Assembly: GCA_035498715.1 (NCBI GenBank)
Contig: DATJZV010000094.1
Location: 1 to 21,980, forward strand
Direction: 5' to 3'
Origin: DASPSR01 sp035498715
GTDB taxonomy: Bacteria > Nitrospirota > UBA9217
Length of the DNA stretch: 21,980 nucleotides
The translations under genes were made by a program, and so were the position numbers. Shown in pieces: positions 6,492 through 14,979 of this stretch. The notes under the pieces were generated by a model that did not search any database, had not been told where the DNA came from, and saw nothing but the letters and a program-made list of their open reading frames with translations. Position 1 is the first letter of the stretch, and every line of letters begins with the position of its first letter.

Positions 6492-6524
6492 GCCTGAGAG
6501 TCGGTATGATTCTCAGGCTTTTTT
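6492..6524 (+). terminator. intrinsic terminator after the fmdB-like gene
   Basis: A perfect 8-bp stem, GCCTGAGA (6492-6499) and TCTCAGGC (6511-6518), is followed by six T. Its stem resembles the terminator at 7671-7700. Confidence 0.85.
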
Positions 6525-6665
6525 GTGCAATGGGAACAAGTTCTAAACTCAAAGTGCGGAGCCCTGAATAATTTTTTAAGTCCGGATGCCAGAATGTTTT
6601 AAAATCTTTATACGCGACGCTTTTTAAAGATCGGGATTGCAGACTCTGAGATCATCTTAACTGTT

Positions 6666-7586
6666 ATGACCAACATTTCCCTTCGTACATTTCTCCATCC
6701 CCGTTACTGGTATGCATGGCCGGTCCTGGCATTCGTACGGGTTTCAAGCTGGCTGCCGAGCCGCATGCTCTGGATTCTGGGCATCACGTTGGGTTCTTTC
6801 TTTTCCTGGTTTCAATCTCCGGCGCGTCGAGTCGCCGAGAGGAATATCGAGCTATGCTTTCCTGAGACGGGTCGGCAAGAGCGCCGGAAACTGCTCCGTC
6901 GACATTTCCGTCTCAGCGGCTTTGCTGTCTTGAGCCTCAGCGTCGCCTGGTGGGCGCCGAAGTGGCGGCTCAGGCGGTTCATTAAACTCCGTAATATTCA
7001 TCTGTTGCATGAACCATATAAGGCCGGCAAGAATGCCATTTTGCTCACGCCCCATTTTCTCGGCTTGGACATCGGCGCGGCACGGTTGGCTCTGGAAGGA
7101 GACTTCGTTAGCATGTACCGAAGGTCCAGAAACCCTTTTCTTGAGTACCTGTTCAGGAGGCGCAGCCGTTTTGGCGACGTCGTCGTGGAACGTTCGTCAA
7201 GCCTGAAAACGCTCATCAAATATATCCGCGGGGGCCGGCCATTCTATTATTTACCGGACCAGGACATGGGCGAGCGGGCGAGCGTATTTGTCCCTTTCCT
7301 TGGCGTTCCCGCGGCGACGGTGACTGCCCTCAGCCGCATTGCGCAGAGCACGAATGCGGTAGTCCTGCCGTGCATAACACGCATTCTGCCTCGAGGCCGG
7401 GGATACGAGATCTGTCTCTATCCTTCACTCGATAATTTCCCGACGGAGGATCCCCTTGCCGATGCGAAACGGATGAACGAAGAAGTTGAGAAATGGGTCC
7501 GTGAGATGCCCGAGCAGTACCTGTGGTCCTATCGGCGCTTCAAGACCCGTCCGAACAACGAGCCATCCCTTTATGATAAAGCATAG
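6666..7586 (+). CDS. lpxL: LpxL/HtrB-family lipid A biosynthesis acyltransferase
   Basis: This 306-residue inner-membrane enzyme transfers a secondary acyl chain from acyl-ACP to Kdo2-lipid IVA in lipid A synthesis. An N-terminal hydrophobic anchor (about 15-50) precedes the catalytic HX4D motif, His130 and Asp135 in TPHFLGLD. It also has the conserved YYLPDQDMG, VFVPFLGVPA, and the C-terminal signature PEQYLWSYRRFKTRPNNEPS. Length equals E. coli LpxL (306). The exact acyl chain and position (LpxL, LpxM or LpxP type) cannot be told. It implies an outer membrane with lipid A. The gene stands alone, with a terminator at 7671. Confidence 0.85.
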   Translation: MTNISLRTFLHPRYWYAWPVLAFVRVSSWLPSRMLWILGITLGSFFSWFQSPARRVAERNIELCFPETGRQERRKLLRRHFRLSGFAVLSLSVAWWAPKWRLRRFIKLRNIHLLHEPYKAGKNAILLTPHFLGLDIGAARLALEGDFVSMYRRSRNPFLEYLFRRRSRFGDVVVERSSSLKTLIKYIRGGRPFYYLPDQDMGERASVFVPFLGVPAATVTALSRIAQSTNAVVLPCITRILPRGRGYEICLYPSLDNFPTEDPLADAKRMNEEVEKWVREMPEQYLWSYRRFKTRPNNEPSLYDKA

Positions 7587-7670
7587 AGCGGTACGTCGAA
7601 GAAGTCCGAAGAAAGAGCGGACACGTGTTAGAGCCCTGAATCCCCGTCACATAAAAAGCAGAGGACGAAT

Positions 7671-7700
7671 CCTGAGAGATTAAAGGTTCTCAGGCCTTTT
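7671..7700 (+). terminator. probable intrinsic terminator after lpxL
   Basis: CCTGAGA (7671-7677) pairs perfectly with TCTCAGG (7688-7694) and is followed by CCTTTT. The T-tract is short. The stem is nearly the same as in the terminator at 6492-6524. Confidence 0.55.
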
Positions 7701-7710
7701 GTTGTAGAGC

Positions 7711-7740
7711 TTGTATCTTGCATCCTAAATCATGTATCAT
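7711..7740 (+). promoter_or_regulatory. candidate promoter giving a near-leaderless lipM mRNA
   Basis: TTGTAT (7711-7716), an 18-base spacer and TATCAT (7735-7740, 5 of 6) lie so close to the ATG at 7749 that transcription would start within a few bases of it. No Shine-Dalgarno sequence precedes that ATG, which fits a leaderless transcript. Confidence 0.45.
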
Positions 7741-7748
7741 AACCAATC

Positions 7749-8474
7749 ATGAGTTCCTGGAAATTCCTTGATACCGGCTCCAACATGGGCGCGTACAACA
7801 TGGCCGTTGACGAGGAACTGCTAGCGCGGGCTCAGGCAGGAGAGGCGATGCCAGTGCTCCGGTTTTACGGATGGAGTCCTCCCGCGGTCTCGCTCGGCAG
7901 GTTTCAGAAAGTCGAGAATGCGGTGAATACCGATGCTTGCAAACGGCTCGGTATTGATGTCGTGCGGCGGATCACCGGTGGCCGCGCCGTGCTCCATCAC
8001 CACGAACTCACTTACAGCATTATCTCGCGTACGGACAACCCCCTTTTCCCGTCCAACGTTCTCGGCACGTATAAGGTTATTGCCGCCGGCCTCCTCACCG
8101 GGCTCAGGAATCTCGGAATAAATGCGGAGATGGTCTCGCGTTCGGACCGTTACGCGGCGCTTGTCAAAAAAGAAACGAGAGACCCTTCCTGCTTTTCTTC
8201 CCCATCGTGGTATGAGATCCTGGTTCGGGGGAAAAAGATCGTTGGCAGCGCACAGCGAAGAGTTACCGGTGCCTTTCTCCAGCACGGCTCGGTACTCATC
8301 GGATATGATCCATCGCTTTATGCCCAAGTCCTTCCCGGCAGCGGTGCTCTCGAAGCCGCTACTTGCATCGAACGGGAACTCGGCAGGGAGGTCACCTTTG
8401 AAGAAGTGAAACATGCGTTCAAGGAGGGATTTGCTGAAGCGCTCGGGCTCATGTTTGTAGAGGTGTTATCATGA
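7749..8474 (+). CDS. lipM: LipM-like octanoyl/lipoate protein transferase
   Basis: This 241-residue protein belongs to the BPL/LplA/LipB fold. It has the ligand-site motif VVRRITGGRAVLHHHELTYS (72-91) and the conserved Lys in KKIVGSAQRR (Lys162/163). In addition, DPSCFSSPSWYEI places a Cys at 148, where Bacillus LipM has its catalytic Cys. That points to an octanoyl transferase, moving octanoyl from octanoyl-ACP to GcvH-type proteins in protein lipoylation, rather than an ATP-dependent lipoate ligase. An LplA-type ligase remains possible. No lipA or gcvH is nearby. The ATG has no ribosome site; see the promoter at 7711-7740. Confidence 0.78.
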   Translation: MSSWKFLDTGSNMGAYNMAVDEELLARAQAGEAMPVLRFYGWSPPAVSLGRFQKVENAVNTDACKRLGIDVVRRITGGRAVLHHHELTYSIISRTDNPLFPSNVLGTYKVIAAGLLTGLRNLGINAEMVSRSDRYAALVKKETRDPSCFSSPSWYEILVRGKKIVGSAQRRVTGAFLQHGSVLIGYDPSLYAQVLPGSGALEAATCIERELGREVTFEEVKHAFKEGFAEALGLMFVEVLS

Positions 8475-8503
8475 TGGTGTAGAAGCGCCCGGATGTGTGT
8501 TTT

Positions 8504-8525
8504 CGCGATAAACGCGGGTTTTCTT
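8504..8525 (+). terminator. weak terminator-like hairpin after lipM
   Basis: A short CGCG-ATAAA-CGCG stem is followed by GGTTTTCTTT in the convergent gap. An outer CCCG/CGGG pairing may help. The hairpin is small, so the call is tentative. Confidence 0.3.
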
Positions 8526-8571
8526 TACTTAAAAAATCATGTCGCTCAGATGCGCTCACTTTTGGCAGCTA

Positions 8572-9003
8572 TTAGATATGGTTTCTGAGCATGAGCTCAA
8601 TAGGGTGAGGGTTCAGGTAATACTGCTTCATGAGATATTCCACATTGTATTTCCTCACATGGTGCTGCAGCAGGGTAAGAGGAACGATCAACGGCACCAG
8701 TCCTTTGTGATAATTTTCGATGACCTCCTGAAGTTCCTGTTTTTCGTCCGATGAAAGCCGCTTCTTGAGGTATCCCGCCATGTGCTGAAGCACGTTGGAA
8801 TTCTTCTGTGCCGTTGCAATGAGCCGCAGCTCTTCCATCAGGGTGGTTATGTACTTTTCATGAGGCGCCTTACGACGATATCTCTTTGCCTCAGCCCCCA
8901 GCCTTCCGAGCGCAGCGTGGTGCTTCGGGCTGTGGGCAAGTATGAGCAGTTTGTTCATGGTGTGGAACGAGACCACGCCGGCCAAGGAGCTTTTCTCCCA
9001 CAT
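8572..9003 (-). CDS. DUF1722 (YbgA C-terminal-type) protein
   Basis: This 143-residue protein is an almost complete DUF1722 domain: VSFHTMNKLLILAHSPKHHAALGRL, then NSNVLQHMAGYLKKRLSS, GLVPLIVPLTLLQHHVRKY and the end motif YYLNPHPIELMLRN. DUF1722 normally forms the C-terminal half of YbgA-type proteins with DUF523 in front. Here it starts at its own ATG with AGGAA 5 bases upstream. The remains of a DUF523 N-terminus lie just before it (9013-9091). Function of the domain is not established; links with DNA photorepair loci are known from context in other genomes. It may still be expressed as a standalone domain. Confidence 0.82.
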   Translation of the reverse strand: MWEKSSLAGVVSFHTMNKLLILAHSPKHHAALGRLGAEAKRYRRKAPHEKYITTLMEELRLIATAQKNSNVLQHMAGYLKKRLSSDEKQELQEVIENYHKGLVPLIVPLTLLQHHVRKYNVEYLMKQYYLNPHPIELMLRNHI

Positions 9004-9012
9004 ATATTCCTG

Positions 9013-9091
9013 CTATCGTTTGTGCCCGTCGTTGTAGCGGACCTTATCGCCGAGGAGGCAGGATCTGATACCGAGTTTTATTTTTTTTCAT
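9013..9091 (-). pseudogene. DUF523 N-terminal remnant (decayed DUF523-DUF1722 fusion)
   Basis: Read on the - strand, this stretch encodes KLGIRSCLLGDKVRYNDGHKR, the standard opening of DUF523, then stops at TAG (9013-9015), 9 bases before the DUF1722 ATG. The frame is out of register with the ATG at 9091 by one base: an 8-A run (9081-9088 on the + strand as T) would need 9 A for continuous reading. About 130 codons of DUF523 are missing. The run length could be a sequencing error, but the internal deletion cannot be explained that way. Confidence 0.7.
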
Positions 9092-9154
9092 GTATCCCCA
9101 ACTGAGAGGGTATAACAGGACCACCATGAATGCAATGCCTTCCTATAGACGATA

Positions 9155-9183
9155 TTGACTCCAGAGTGAATGGCTTATATAAT
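9155..9183 (+). promoter_or_regulatory. sigma70 promoter for the MDR oxidoreductase operon
   Basis: TTGACT (9155-9160) and a perfect TATAAT (9178-9183) are separated by exactly 17 bases. The leader to the ATG at 9358 would be about 168 bases long. Nothing further is recognised in it. Confidence 0.7.
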
Positions 9184-9357
9184 CGAAGTAAATCAAATGC
9201 AGGAGTTCTCATCCTGTGTGATTAAGAAATACTATCGGGAAGAGGATCTCCCTGTAAAACAAGAGATTGTTTTGCCGCTTTATTGCTCATTTTGCCCAAT
9301 TCCTTATTGATTGTGTGCGGATTAAAATGCGAGCGCGTCACGATCGGGGAGACAATA

Positions 9358-10302
9358 ATGAAGGCGGTCGTCTTCAACAAATATGGCGGAAACGACGTGG
9401 TGGAGATCAAGGACGTGCCGCTGCCGACCTGCGGACCGGAGGATGTGATGATCAAGGTGTACGCCGCAAGCATCAATCCTGTAGACTGGAAGGTCCGGTA
9501 CGGCCATGTCAAGATCATCACGGGGAGCACATTCCCGAAGATACTCGGGAACGAGTGCGCAGGAGAAGTGGCCGAGACCGGCAGCCGGGTGAAGAAATTC
9601 AAAAAGGGGGATCACGTTATCGGGTGGCCCAGTGTCCGCCGGCTCGGTGCATTTGCAGAATACGCCTGCTCGGGCGAACCAGCGACGTTTCCAAAGTCGA
9701 AGAACATCACCTTCGAGGAAGCGGCGTGCATCCCGATCGGCGGGCTAACCGCGCTCCAGGCTCTTCGGGACAAGGGGCGGATAGCTTCAGGCAAGAAGGT
9801 CCTTATCAACGGCGCCTCAGGCGGGGTCGGGCACTTCGCGGTCCAGATCGCGAAGATCTTCGGTGCTGAAGTAACCGGGGTCTGCAGCGGGGCAAACGTG
9901 GATTTCGTAAAGAGCCTCGGTGCTGACAAGGTGATCGATTATGCACAGCAGGATTTCACCAAAGGCACAGAGCGCTATGACCTCATATTCGATGCTGTGG
10001 CCAAGCGCTCCTTCGGAGAGTGCAAGGGCGTGCTCATGCCGAACGGCTGTTACGTCAGCACGCTTCCTTCCCTTTCTGTTGTAGTGAGCCAATATGGAAC
10101 CGGCTTTTTCACCGCCAGGAAGGCCCTGACCATCTGGGTCGCTCCTAATGAGTCAGATCTCGCGTGGATGACGAGCCGGATCGAGGCGGGAAAAATCAAG
10201 GTCATGATCGGCAGGGTCTATTCCCTCGACCAGGCCAAAGAAGCCCTTTCGCACAGCGAGTCCGGGAAGGCGCGGGGAAAGATCGTGCTCAAAATGATAT
10301 AA
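9358..10302 (+). CDS. zinc-free MDR NAD(P)-dependent oxidoreductase (quinone oxidoreductase type)
   Basis: This 314-residue cytoplasmic enzyme belongs to the medium-chain dehydrogenase/reductase superfamily. An N-terminal GroES-like domain (MKAVVFNKYGG, AASINPVDWKVRYG, LGNECAGEV, GDHVIGW) leads into a Rossmann domain with the nucleotide motif GASGGVGHFAVQIAK (152-166). The domain ends in the helix HSESGKARGKIVLKM. Zinc ligands of alcohol dehydrogenases are absent, placing it with NADPH:quinone or enone reductases; the substrate is unknown. ATG 9358 is chosen because GGGGAG lies upstream and family similarity starts there; the frame is open back to 9283. The lipoprotein gene follows 17 bases later. 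Confidence 0.88.
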   Translation: MKAVVFNKYGGNDVVEIKDVPLPTCGPEDVMIKVYAASINPVDWKVRYGHVKIITGSTFPKILGNECAGEVAETGSRVKKFKKGDHVIGWPSVRRLGAFAEYACSGEPATFPKSKNITFEEAACIPIGGLTALQALRDKGRIASGKKVLINGASGGVGHFAVQIAKIFGAEVTGVCSGANVDFVKSLGADKVIDYAQQDFTKGTERYDLIFDAVAKRSFGECKGVLMPNGCYVSTLPSLSVVVSQYGTGFFTARKALTIWVAPNESDLAWMTSRIEAGKIKVMIGRVYSLDQAKEALSHSESGKARGKIVLKMI

Positions 10303-10319
10303 GGAGAGGGGAACGCCAC

Positions 10320-10868
10320 ATGCATGCACGGCTTGGTATCTCTATCGCAGGAATGCTGCTTGTCATAGCAACAGGGTGCGCGCCGATGAAGTACGACTCG
10401 CTCCGGCAACAAGCGCAACTTCTCACTGATCAGAATGATGTCATCGCAGTGGCAAACAGACTGTTCATCTGCACGGACAACAGGGATTGGCAGTGCGTCA
10501 AGGACGTGTTCGCACCTGACGTCCTGTTCGATATGACCTCGCTCGTAGGAGGCAAGCCGTCGAAACTCACGCCCCAGCAGATTGTTGACGGCTGGGACCA
10601 GGGCCTCAAGAACCTCAAAGCAATCCATCACCAGGCCGGCAACTACCAGGTCACGCTCAAAGGAAACGAGGCGGACGTCTTCTGCTACGGCATCGCGTTC
10701 CATTACCTGCCCAACCCGTCGAATCAGAACACGCGGACCTTTGTCGGCAGCTACAATTTTCACCTCATAAGGACGGATGCCGTCTGGAAGATAGACCGGT
10801 TCAAATTCAATTTGAAATATATCGACGGGAACAAAGACCTTGGCGTTGTAAGCGAGGAAATAAAGTAA
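10320..10868 (+). CDS. SnoaL/NTF2-like lipoprotein
   Basis: This 182-residue protein has a lipoprotein signal peptide with lipobox IATGC, so Cys20 would be lipidated and anchored to the membrane. The mature part looks like a SnoaL-like (NTF2-fold) domain: VIAVANRLFICTDNRDWQCV, FAPDVLFDMTSLVGGKPSKL, and beta strands ending VGSYNFHLIRTDAVWKIDRF. Such domains bind small ligands or catalyse isomerase-type reactions; no active-site residue can be assigned. The ATG follows AAGGAGAGGGG. It lies 17 bases after the oxidoreductase stop and probably forms an operon with it. The frame is open further upstream, inside the oxidoreductase gene, but only this start gives the signal peptide. Confidence 0.75.
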   Translation: MHARLGISIAGMLLVIATGCAPMKYDSLRQQAQLLTDQNDVIAVANRLFICTDNRDWQCVKDVFAPDVLFDMTSLVGGKPSKLTPQQIVDGWDQGLKNLKAIHHQAGNYQVTLKGNEADVFCYGIAFHYLPNPSNQNTRTFVGSYNFHLIRTDAVWKIDRFKFNLKYIDGNKDLGVVSEEIK

Positions 10869-11002
10869 TTGACGCGGTTAGCGTATGAGAGCGAGTTTTG
10901 CCGTCCAATCTTCCTGTCTTCTGGTCGATAACCTATCCCATCACCGATTTTGCATCGGGATGACGCAGGCAGAAAATCTCTCCGGGGGCTAAGGAGACCA
11001 TC

Positions 11003-11803
11003 ATGGCAGTGGATGTTCAAACACCTCAACCTCAAAATATCATATTATCAGGCCACAGAATGCATTTCTGGCGAGGGGGAACGGGTCCTGGCCTGTTGCT
11101 GCTTCACGCAGCCTGGGGGGATGCCGAAATGTCCTGGAGCAGAGTCTGGAGCCAGCTTTCATCCACTTTCATGGTCATCGCGCCTGACCTGCCTGGATTC
11201 GGACAGTCATCGGGACTGCCTCGCCCCTCGCTTGCAGCGATGGCCCAACTGCTCCGGCAGCTTCTTGATGCATTAAACGTGGATCGCGTCATTACTGTCG
11301 GAAATTCATTTGGCGCGGCAATTGCCATCCAGTTTGCCGGAGACTTTCCGAACACGGCCTCTCATCTCGTTCTTGTGAACGGGGGCTATATACCTCCCAT
11401 CTCCGGTCTTGCCAGGAAGCTCATTGCTTTACCGCTCTTAAACCAGGGATTCCGCCTGCTCATTCGTCAGCTCTCTTTTTCATCGTACGCGCTGAAAAGA
11501 TCCTTTGTCAATGCTCCCAAACTACCCCCTGACTTTTTCGAAAAGATACTGCAAAACGCCCTTGCATACGCTAAAATTACTTTTGATACCATTATGAACA
11601 GCACAGGGCCCCTGGCAATGCCCCCTGTTCCTACGCTCCTCTTGTGGGGAGCCCAAGACGGCCTGATGCCCTTGAAGCAGGCGCAGGCGCTTCAGCGCTG
11701 GATGGCCGGGGCCGAACTCATTCCCATCGCAGGAGCAGGCCACATGCCACAGGTAGAACGTCCCGAAGAGTTTGTGGCATCAATCAAAAGCCTGAGGCAT
11801 TAG
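11003..11803 (+). CDS. alpha/beta hydrolase
   Basis: This 266-residue enzyme has the full catalytic set of the alpha/beta hydrolase fold: nucleophile Ser102 in the elbow GNSFGAA, acid Asp219 in LLLWGAQDGLMP, and base His247 in GAGHMPQVERPEEF. The strand PDLPGFGQSSG is typical. The oxyanion-hole loop reads HAAWGDAEMSW in place of the common HGxPG. A cap region spans about 130-200. The substrate (ester, amide or C-C bond) cannot be inferred. It has AAGGAG before the ATG and stands as a single gene 134 bases after the lipoprotein gene; that gap shows only a small CCGAT/ATCGG hairpin (10944-10958). Confidence 0.88.
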   Translation: MAVDVQTPQPQNIILSGHRMHFWRGGTGPGLLLLHAAWGDAEMSWSRVWSQLSSTFMVIAPDLPGFGQSSGLPRPSLAAMAQLLRQLLDALNVDRVITVGNSFGAAIAIQFAGDFPNTASHLVLVNGGYIPPISGLARKLIALPLLNQGFRLLIRQLSFSSYALKRSFVNAPKLPPDFFEKILQNALAYAKITFDTIMNSTGPLAMPPVPTLLLWGAQDGLMPLKQAQALQRWMAGAELIPIAGAGHMPQVERPEEFVASIKSLRH

Positions 11804-11999
11804 ACTGTGCAGCGTGGGAGCTTTGCGTTTAAGATGTGTCTTTCGCACATAAAAAAATGCCGTCACTCTGCATCTCGATGCGCTATCATATCGGGTAACA
11901 TGGGAGCATTACGGGATGGGACAGGGCGTCAAACGTGGTGAGCCGTACGTGCTTTAAAAATATGACCTGATTGTTGTCGCATAATAACCGGTGAATATC

Positions 12000-14651
12000 A
12001 TGTTAGAACCCTCAGCACTGCACAAAACTATCTATCTCAAGGACTACCGTCCTCCCGATTACCGCATTGCGACGGTGAACCTCCAGTTCGAGCTCGACGA
12101 AACGAAAACGCGCGTCGGATCGCTCATGACCATCGTCTGCACCCACGATAGGTGCGAGGGTATCCACCCGCTCGTGCTGAACGGAAGGGACCTCGCGCTC
12201 AAGGCGATCAAGATTGACGGGCGGCTTCTGGACGAGCACGACTACAAGCTCGATCGAGAGTCACTCACGATTCTGACGGTACCTGACCGCTTCACGCTTG
12301 AGATCGAGACCGAGATCAATCCCAGGGGCAATACCGAGCTTTCCGGCCTCTACATGTCCAGCGGGAATTTCTGCACCCAGTGCGAGGCAGAGGGATTCCG
12401 CAGGATCATGTACTACCTCGACCGGCCCGATGTCATGGCCCGCTTCTTCACGACAATCATTGCGGACAAGAAGAAATTCCCCATACTCCTCTCGAACGGC
12501 AACTTGATCGATTCCGGCAATCTGAAGGATGGCATGCATTTCTCCAAATGGCACGATCCTTTTCCGAAGCCTGCTTACCTTTTCGCCCTCGTTGCTGGCG
12601 ACCTCGCGCGCATAAGCGATACCTTCACCACCATGTCCCGTAGAAGGGTGGATCTGAACATCTTTGTTCAGCATCATAACAAAGATAAGTGCGGTCACGC
12701 CATGGAGTCGCTGAAACTGGCCATGAAGTGGGACGAGCAGACCTACGGCAGGGAGTACGACCTCGACACCTTCATGATCGTCGCCGTTGATGATTTTAAT
12801 ATGGGCGCCATGGAGAACAAGGGGCTCAATATCTTTAACTCCAAATACGTGCTCGCGAAGCCCGAGACTGCGACAGACGGTGACTTCCAGGGCATCATGG
12901 GAGTGGTAGGGCATGAGTACTTCCACAACTGGTCCGGCGACCGCGTGACCTGCAGGGACTGGTTCCAGCTCTCTCTCAAGGAAGGCTTTACCGTGTTTCG
13001 GGATCAGCATTTCATGGAGGACATGACCTCGCGGGGTGTGAAGCGAATCAGTGACGTCAACATCCTGCGCACGCACCAGTTTCGCGAGGACGCAAGTCCC
13101 ATGGCCCATCCGGTGCGGCCCGAGTCCTATGTGGAGATCAACAACTTCTACACTATGACCGTATACAACAAGGGCGCCGAAGTGATCCGCATGATGAGAA
13201 CGCTCCTTGGTCCCGCAGGATTCCGTAAGGGCGCGGACCTCTACTTCTCGCGACACGACGGTCAGGCAGTCACGACCGATGATTTCGCGAAGGCCATGGA
13301 AGACGCGAATAGTGTTGACTTCACCCAGTTCAAACTCTGGTATTCCCAGGCAGGCACGCCGGAACTGCATATCTCCCGCGCCTATGATTCACTGGCAAGG
13401 ACGTACACGCTTACGATCAAACAGACCTGCCCGCCCACGAAGAGCCAGCAGGAGAAGGCGCCGTTCCATATTCCCGTTTCCGTCGGGTTGTTGGGGAATG
13501 ATGGGAAGGATTTTCCTCTTCACCTGGACGGAGAGATGAATGTGGTTGTCGGAACGCGAGTTCTTGAGATCAGAAAAGCGGAAGAAACCTTTGTCTTCAC
13601 CGATATTCCTCACGAGCCAGTGCCGTCGATCCTGCGCGGTTTCTCGGCGCCGGTAAAGGTGAAGCTCAACTTATCCGATGATGAGCGGTTGTTTTTAATG
13701 GCAAATGACAGTGACGAATTCAACCGCTGGGATGCCGGCCAGCAGCTCGCTGTAAAGCTCATCATGGACCTGGTAAAGGATTTTCAGCAGGGGAGGGGAA
13801 TGAAGCTTGACCGCAAGTTCATTGGTGCATTCAATAAGACGCTCGAGAGCGACATGAAGGACAAGTCATTCCAGTCCTTTGCCCTCACGCTCCCGGCAGA
13901 GACCTATCTTGCCGACTTCATGGAAGTGATTGACCCCACGGCCATCCATGAGGCAAAAAAATTCGTGCAGCAGACCCTGGCAGCAGAGCTGAAACAAACA
14001 TTTCTTGACGTGTATAACGGCAATCAGGATACCGAACCATATCGCGCAGACCAGGCATCAATCGGCCGGAGGAGCCTCAAGAACACTTGCCTGGCGTATC
14101 TCATGGAGCTGGAAGATAAGGGCATCTGCGGCCTCTGCGTTAACCAGTTCCAAACCGGCGGTAACATGACCGACACCATAGCGGCGCTTGCAAATCTTGC
14201 GAACAACGAATGCCCGGAGCGCCAGGCGGCGCTCGCCTCGTTCAATGAAAAATGGAAGGACGATCCGCTCGTCATGGACAAGTGGCTCTCGATCCAGGCT
14301 ATGTCTCGCCTGTCGAATACGCTCGAGACAGTCAAGGCGCTCTTGCGCCATCCAGCCTTCAACATCAGGAATCCAAACAAAGTTCGCGCCCTCATCGGCG
14401 CCTTTGCCCAGGGAAACCCCGTGCGGTTCCATGATCCAAGTGGAACGGGGTACGAGTTTCTGGCCATGCAGGTCATCGCCATCGATCCCCTGAATCCCCA
14501 GATCGCTGCCCGTCTGGTCTCGGCCTTCACCCTCTGGAAACGCTATGATGAAAAGCGCAGAGCCCTTATGAAGGCACAGCTTGAGCGGATTTTGAAGACC
14601 CCGGCTCTGTCGAAAGATGTGTACGAGATCGTGTCGAAGAGCTTGGTTTAG
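12000..14651 (+). CDS. pepN: aminopeptidase N (M1 family)
   Basis: This 883-residue zinc metallopeptidase removes N-terminal residues from peptides in the cytoplasm (E. coli PepN has 870). The substrate motif GAMEN is at 269-273. Zinc site HEYFH is at 305-309, with the third ligand Glu328 exactly 18 residues further (HEXXH-X18-E). The N-terminal YLKDYRPPDYRIATVNLQFE and the WSGDRVTCRDWFQLSLKEG block are specific to the PepN branch. The C-terminal helical domain is complete to the stop. The ATG at 12000 is preferred to the in-frame GTG at 11991 because GGTGA lies at good spacing and PepN similarity starts after it. It is monocistronic as far as can be seen. Confidence 0.95.
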   Translation: MLEPSALHKTIYLKDYRPPDYRIATVNLQFELDETKTRVGSLMTIVCTHDRCEGIHPLVLNGRDLALKAIKIDGRLLDEHDYKLDRESLTILTVPDRFTLEIETEINPRGNTELSGLYMSSGNFCTQCEAEGFRRIMYYLDRPDVMARFFTTIIADKKKFPILLSNGNLIDSGNLKDGMHFSKWHDPFPKPAYLFALVAGDLARISDTFTTMSRRRVDLNIFVQHHNKDKCGHAMESLKLAMKWDEQTYGREYDLDTFMIVAVDDFNMGAMENKGLNIFNSKYVLAKPETATDGDFQGIMGVVGHEYFHNWSGDRVTCRDWFQLSLKEGFTVFRDQHFMEDMTSRGVKRISDVNILRTHQFREDASPMAHPVRPESYVEINNFYTMTVYNKGAEVIRMMRTLLGPAGFRKGADLYFSRHDGQAVTTDDFAKAMEDANSVDFTQFKLWYSQAGTPELHISRAYDSLARTYTLTIKQTCPPTKSQQEKAPFHIPVSVGLLGNDGKDFPLHLDGEMNVVVGTRVLEIRKAEETFVFTDIPHEPVPSILRGFSAPVKVKLNLSDDERLFLMANDSDEFNRWDAGQQLAVKLIMDLVKDFQQGRGMKLDRKFIGAFNKTLESDMKDKSFQSFALTLPAETYLADFMEVIDPTAIHEAKKFVQQTLAAELKQTFLDVYNGNQDTEPYRADQASIGRRSLKNTCLAYLMELEDKGICGLCVNQFQTGGNMTDTIAALANLANNECPERQAALASFNEKWKDDPLVMDKWLSIQAMSRLSNTLETVKALLRHPAFNIRNPNKVRALIGAFAQGNPVRFHDPSGTGYEFLAMQVIAIDPLNPQIAARLVSAFTLWKRYDEKRRALMKAQLERILKTPALSKDVYEIVSKSLV

Positions 14652-14979
14652 TCACGGATGGCGAAAGAAGGCGCCAATAAGCTGCACGGATATCGTCGCA
14701 AGGAGGAATACCGGTGAAGGGAAGGTCTTTCTCGCAATAGACCGCGATATGTATGAAGGCCAAGGACGTGGTGATTGATGCAATCAGAGGCATCGTTGCG
14801 CGAAATGCGGCCGCTCAAGTGAATCGGGCTAAAAGCGAGAGATTCGTTAACGGACAATCCGGCAGCACAGATATAATGCTGTTCCTGCGGTTGTACCCCG
14901 TTAGATATCTACGATATGCTGCACTAGGCAAAGAAAACTACAGGGGTCTTTCAAGCCAGGGTCGAATGGAGGAGAATTG
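14652..14979. other. 328-bp intergenic region between pepN and the aldo/keto reductase gene
   Basis: The region contains a perfect -10-like TATAAT (14872-14877) with a poor -35 (TTAACG 14847-14852, 19-base spacer) that may drive the next gene. No terminator, repeat or open frame with a ribosome site stands out. Confidence 0.45.

Noticed and set aside
9267..9869. 200-codon + strand frame rich in Arg and Gly
   Set aside because: It is an out-of-frame shadow of the MDR oxidoreductase gene, whose motifs are in the other frame.
11836..11864. Terminator after the alpha/beta hydrolase gene
   Set aside because: The small ATGTG/CACAT hairpin is followed by A7, not T, on the + strand, so it is not an intrinsic terminator for that gene.
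12261..13370. 369-codon open frame on the - strand
   Set aside because: It lies wholly antisense to the zinc-site half of pepN, has no recognisable family, and is explained by the codon bias of that gene.
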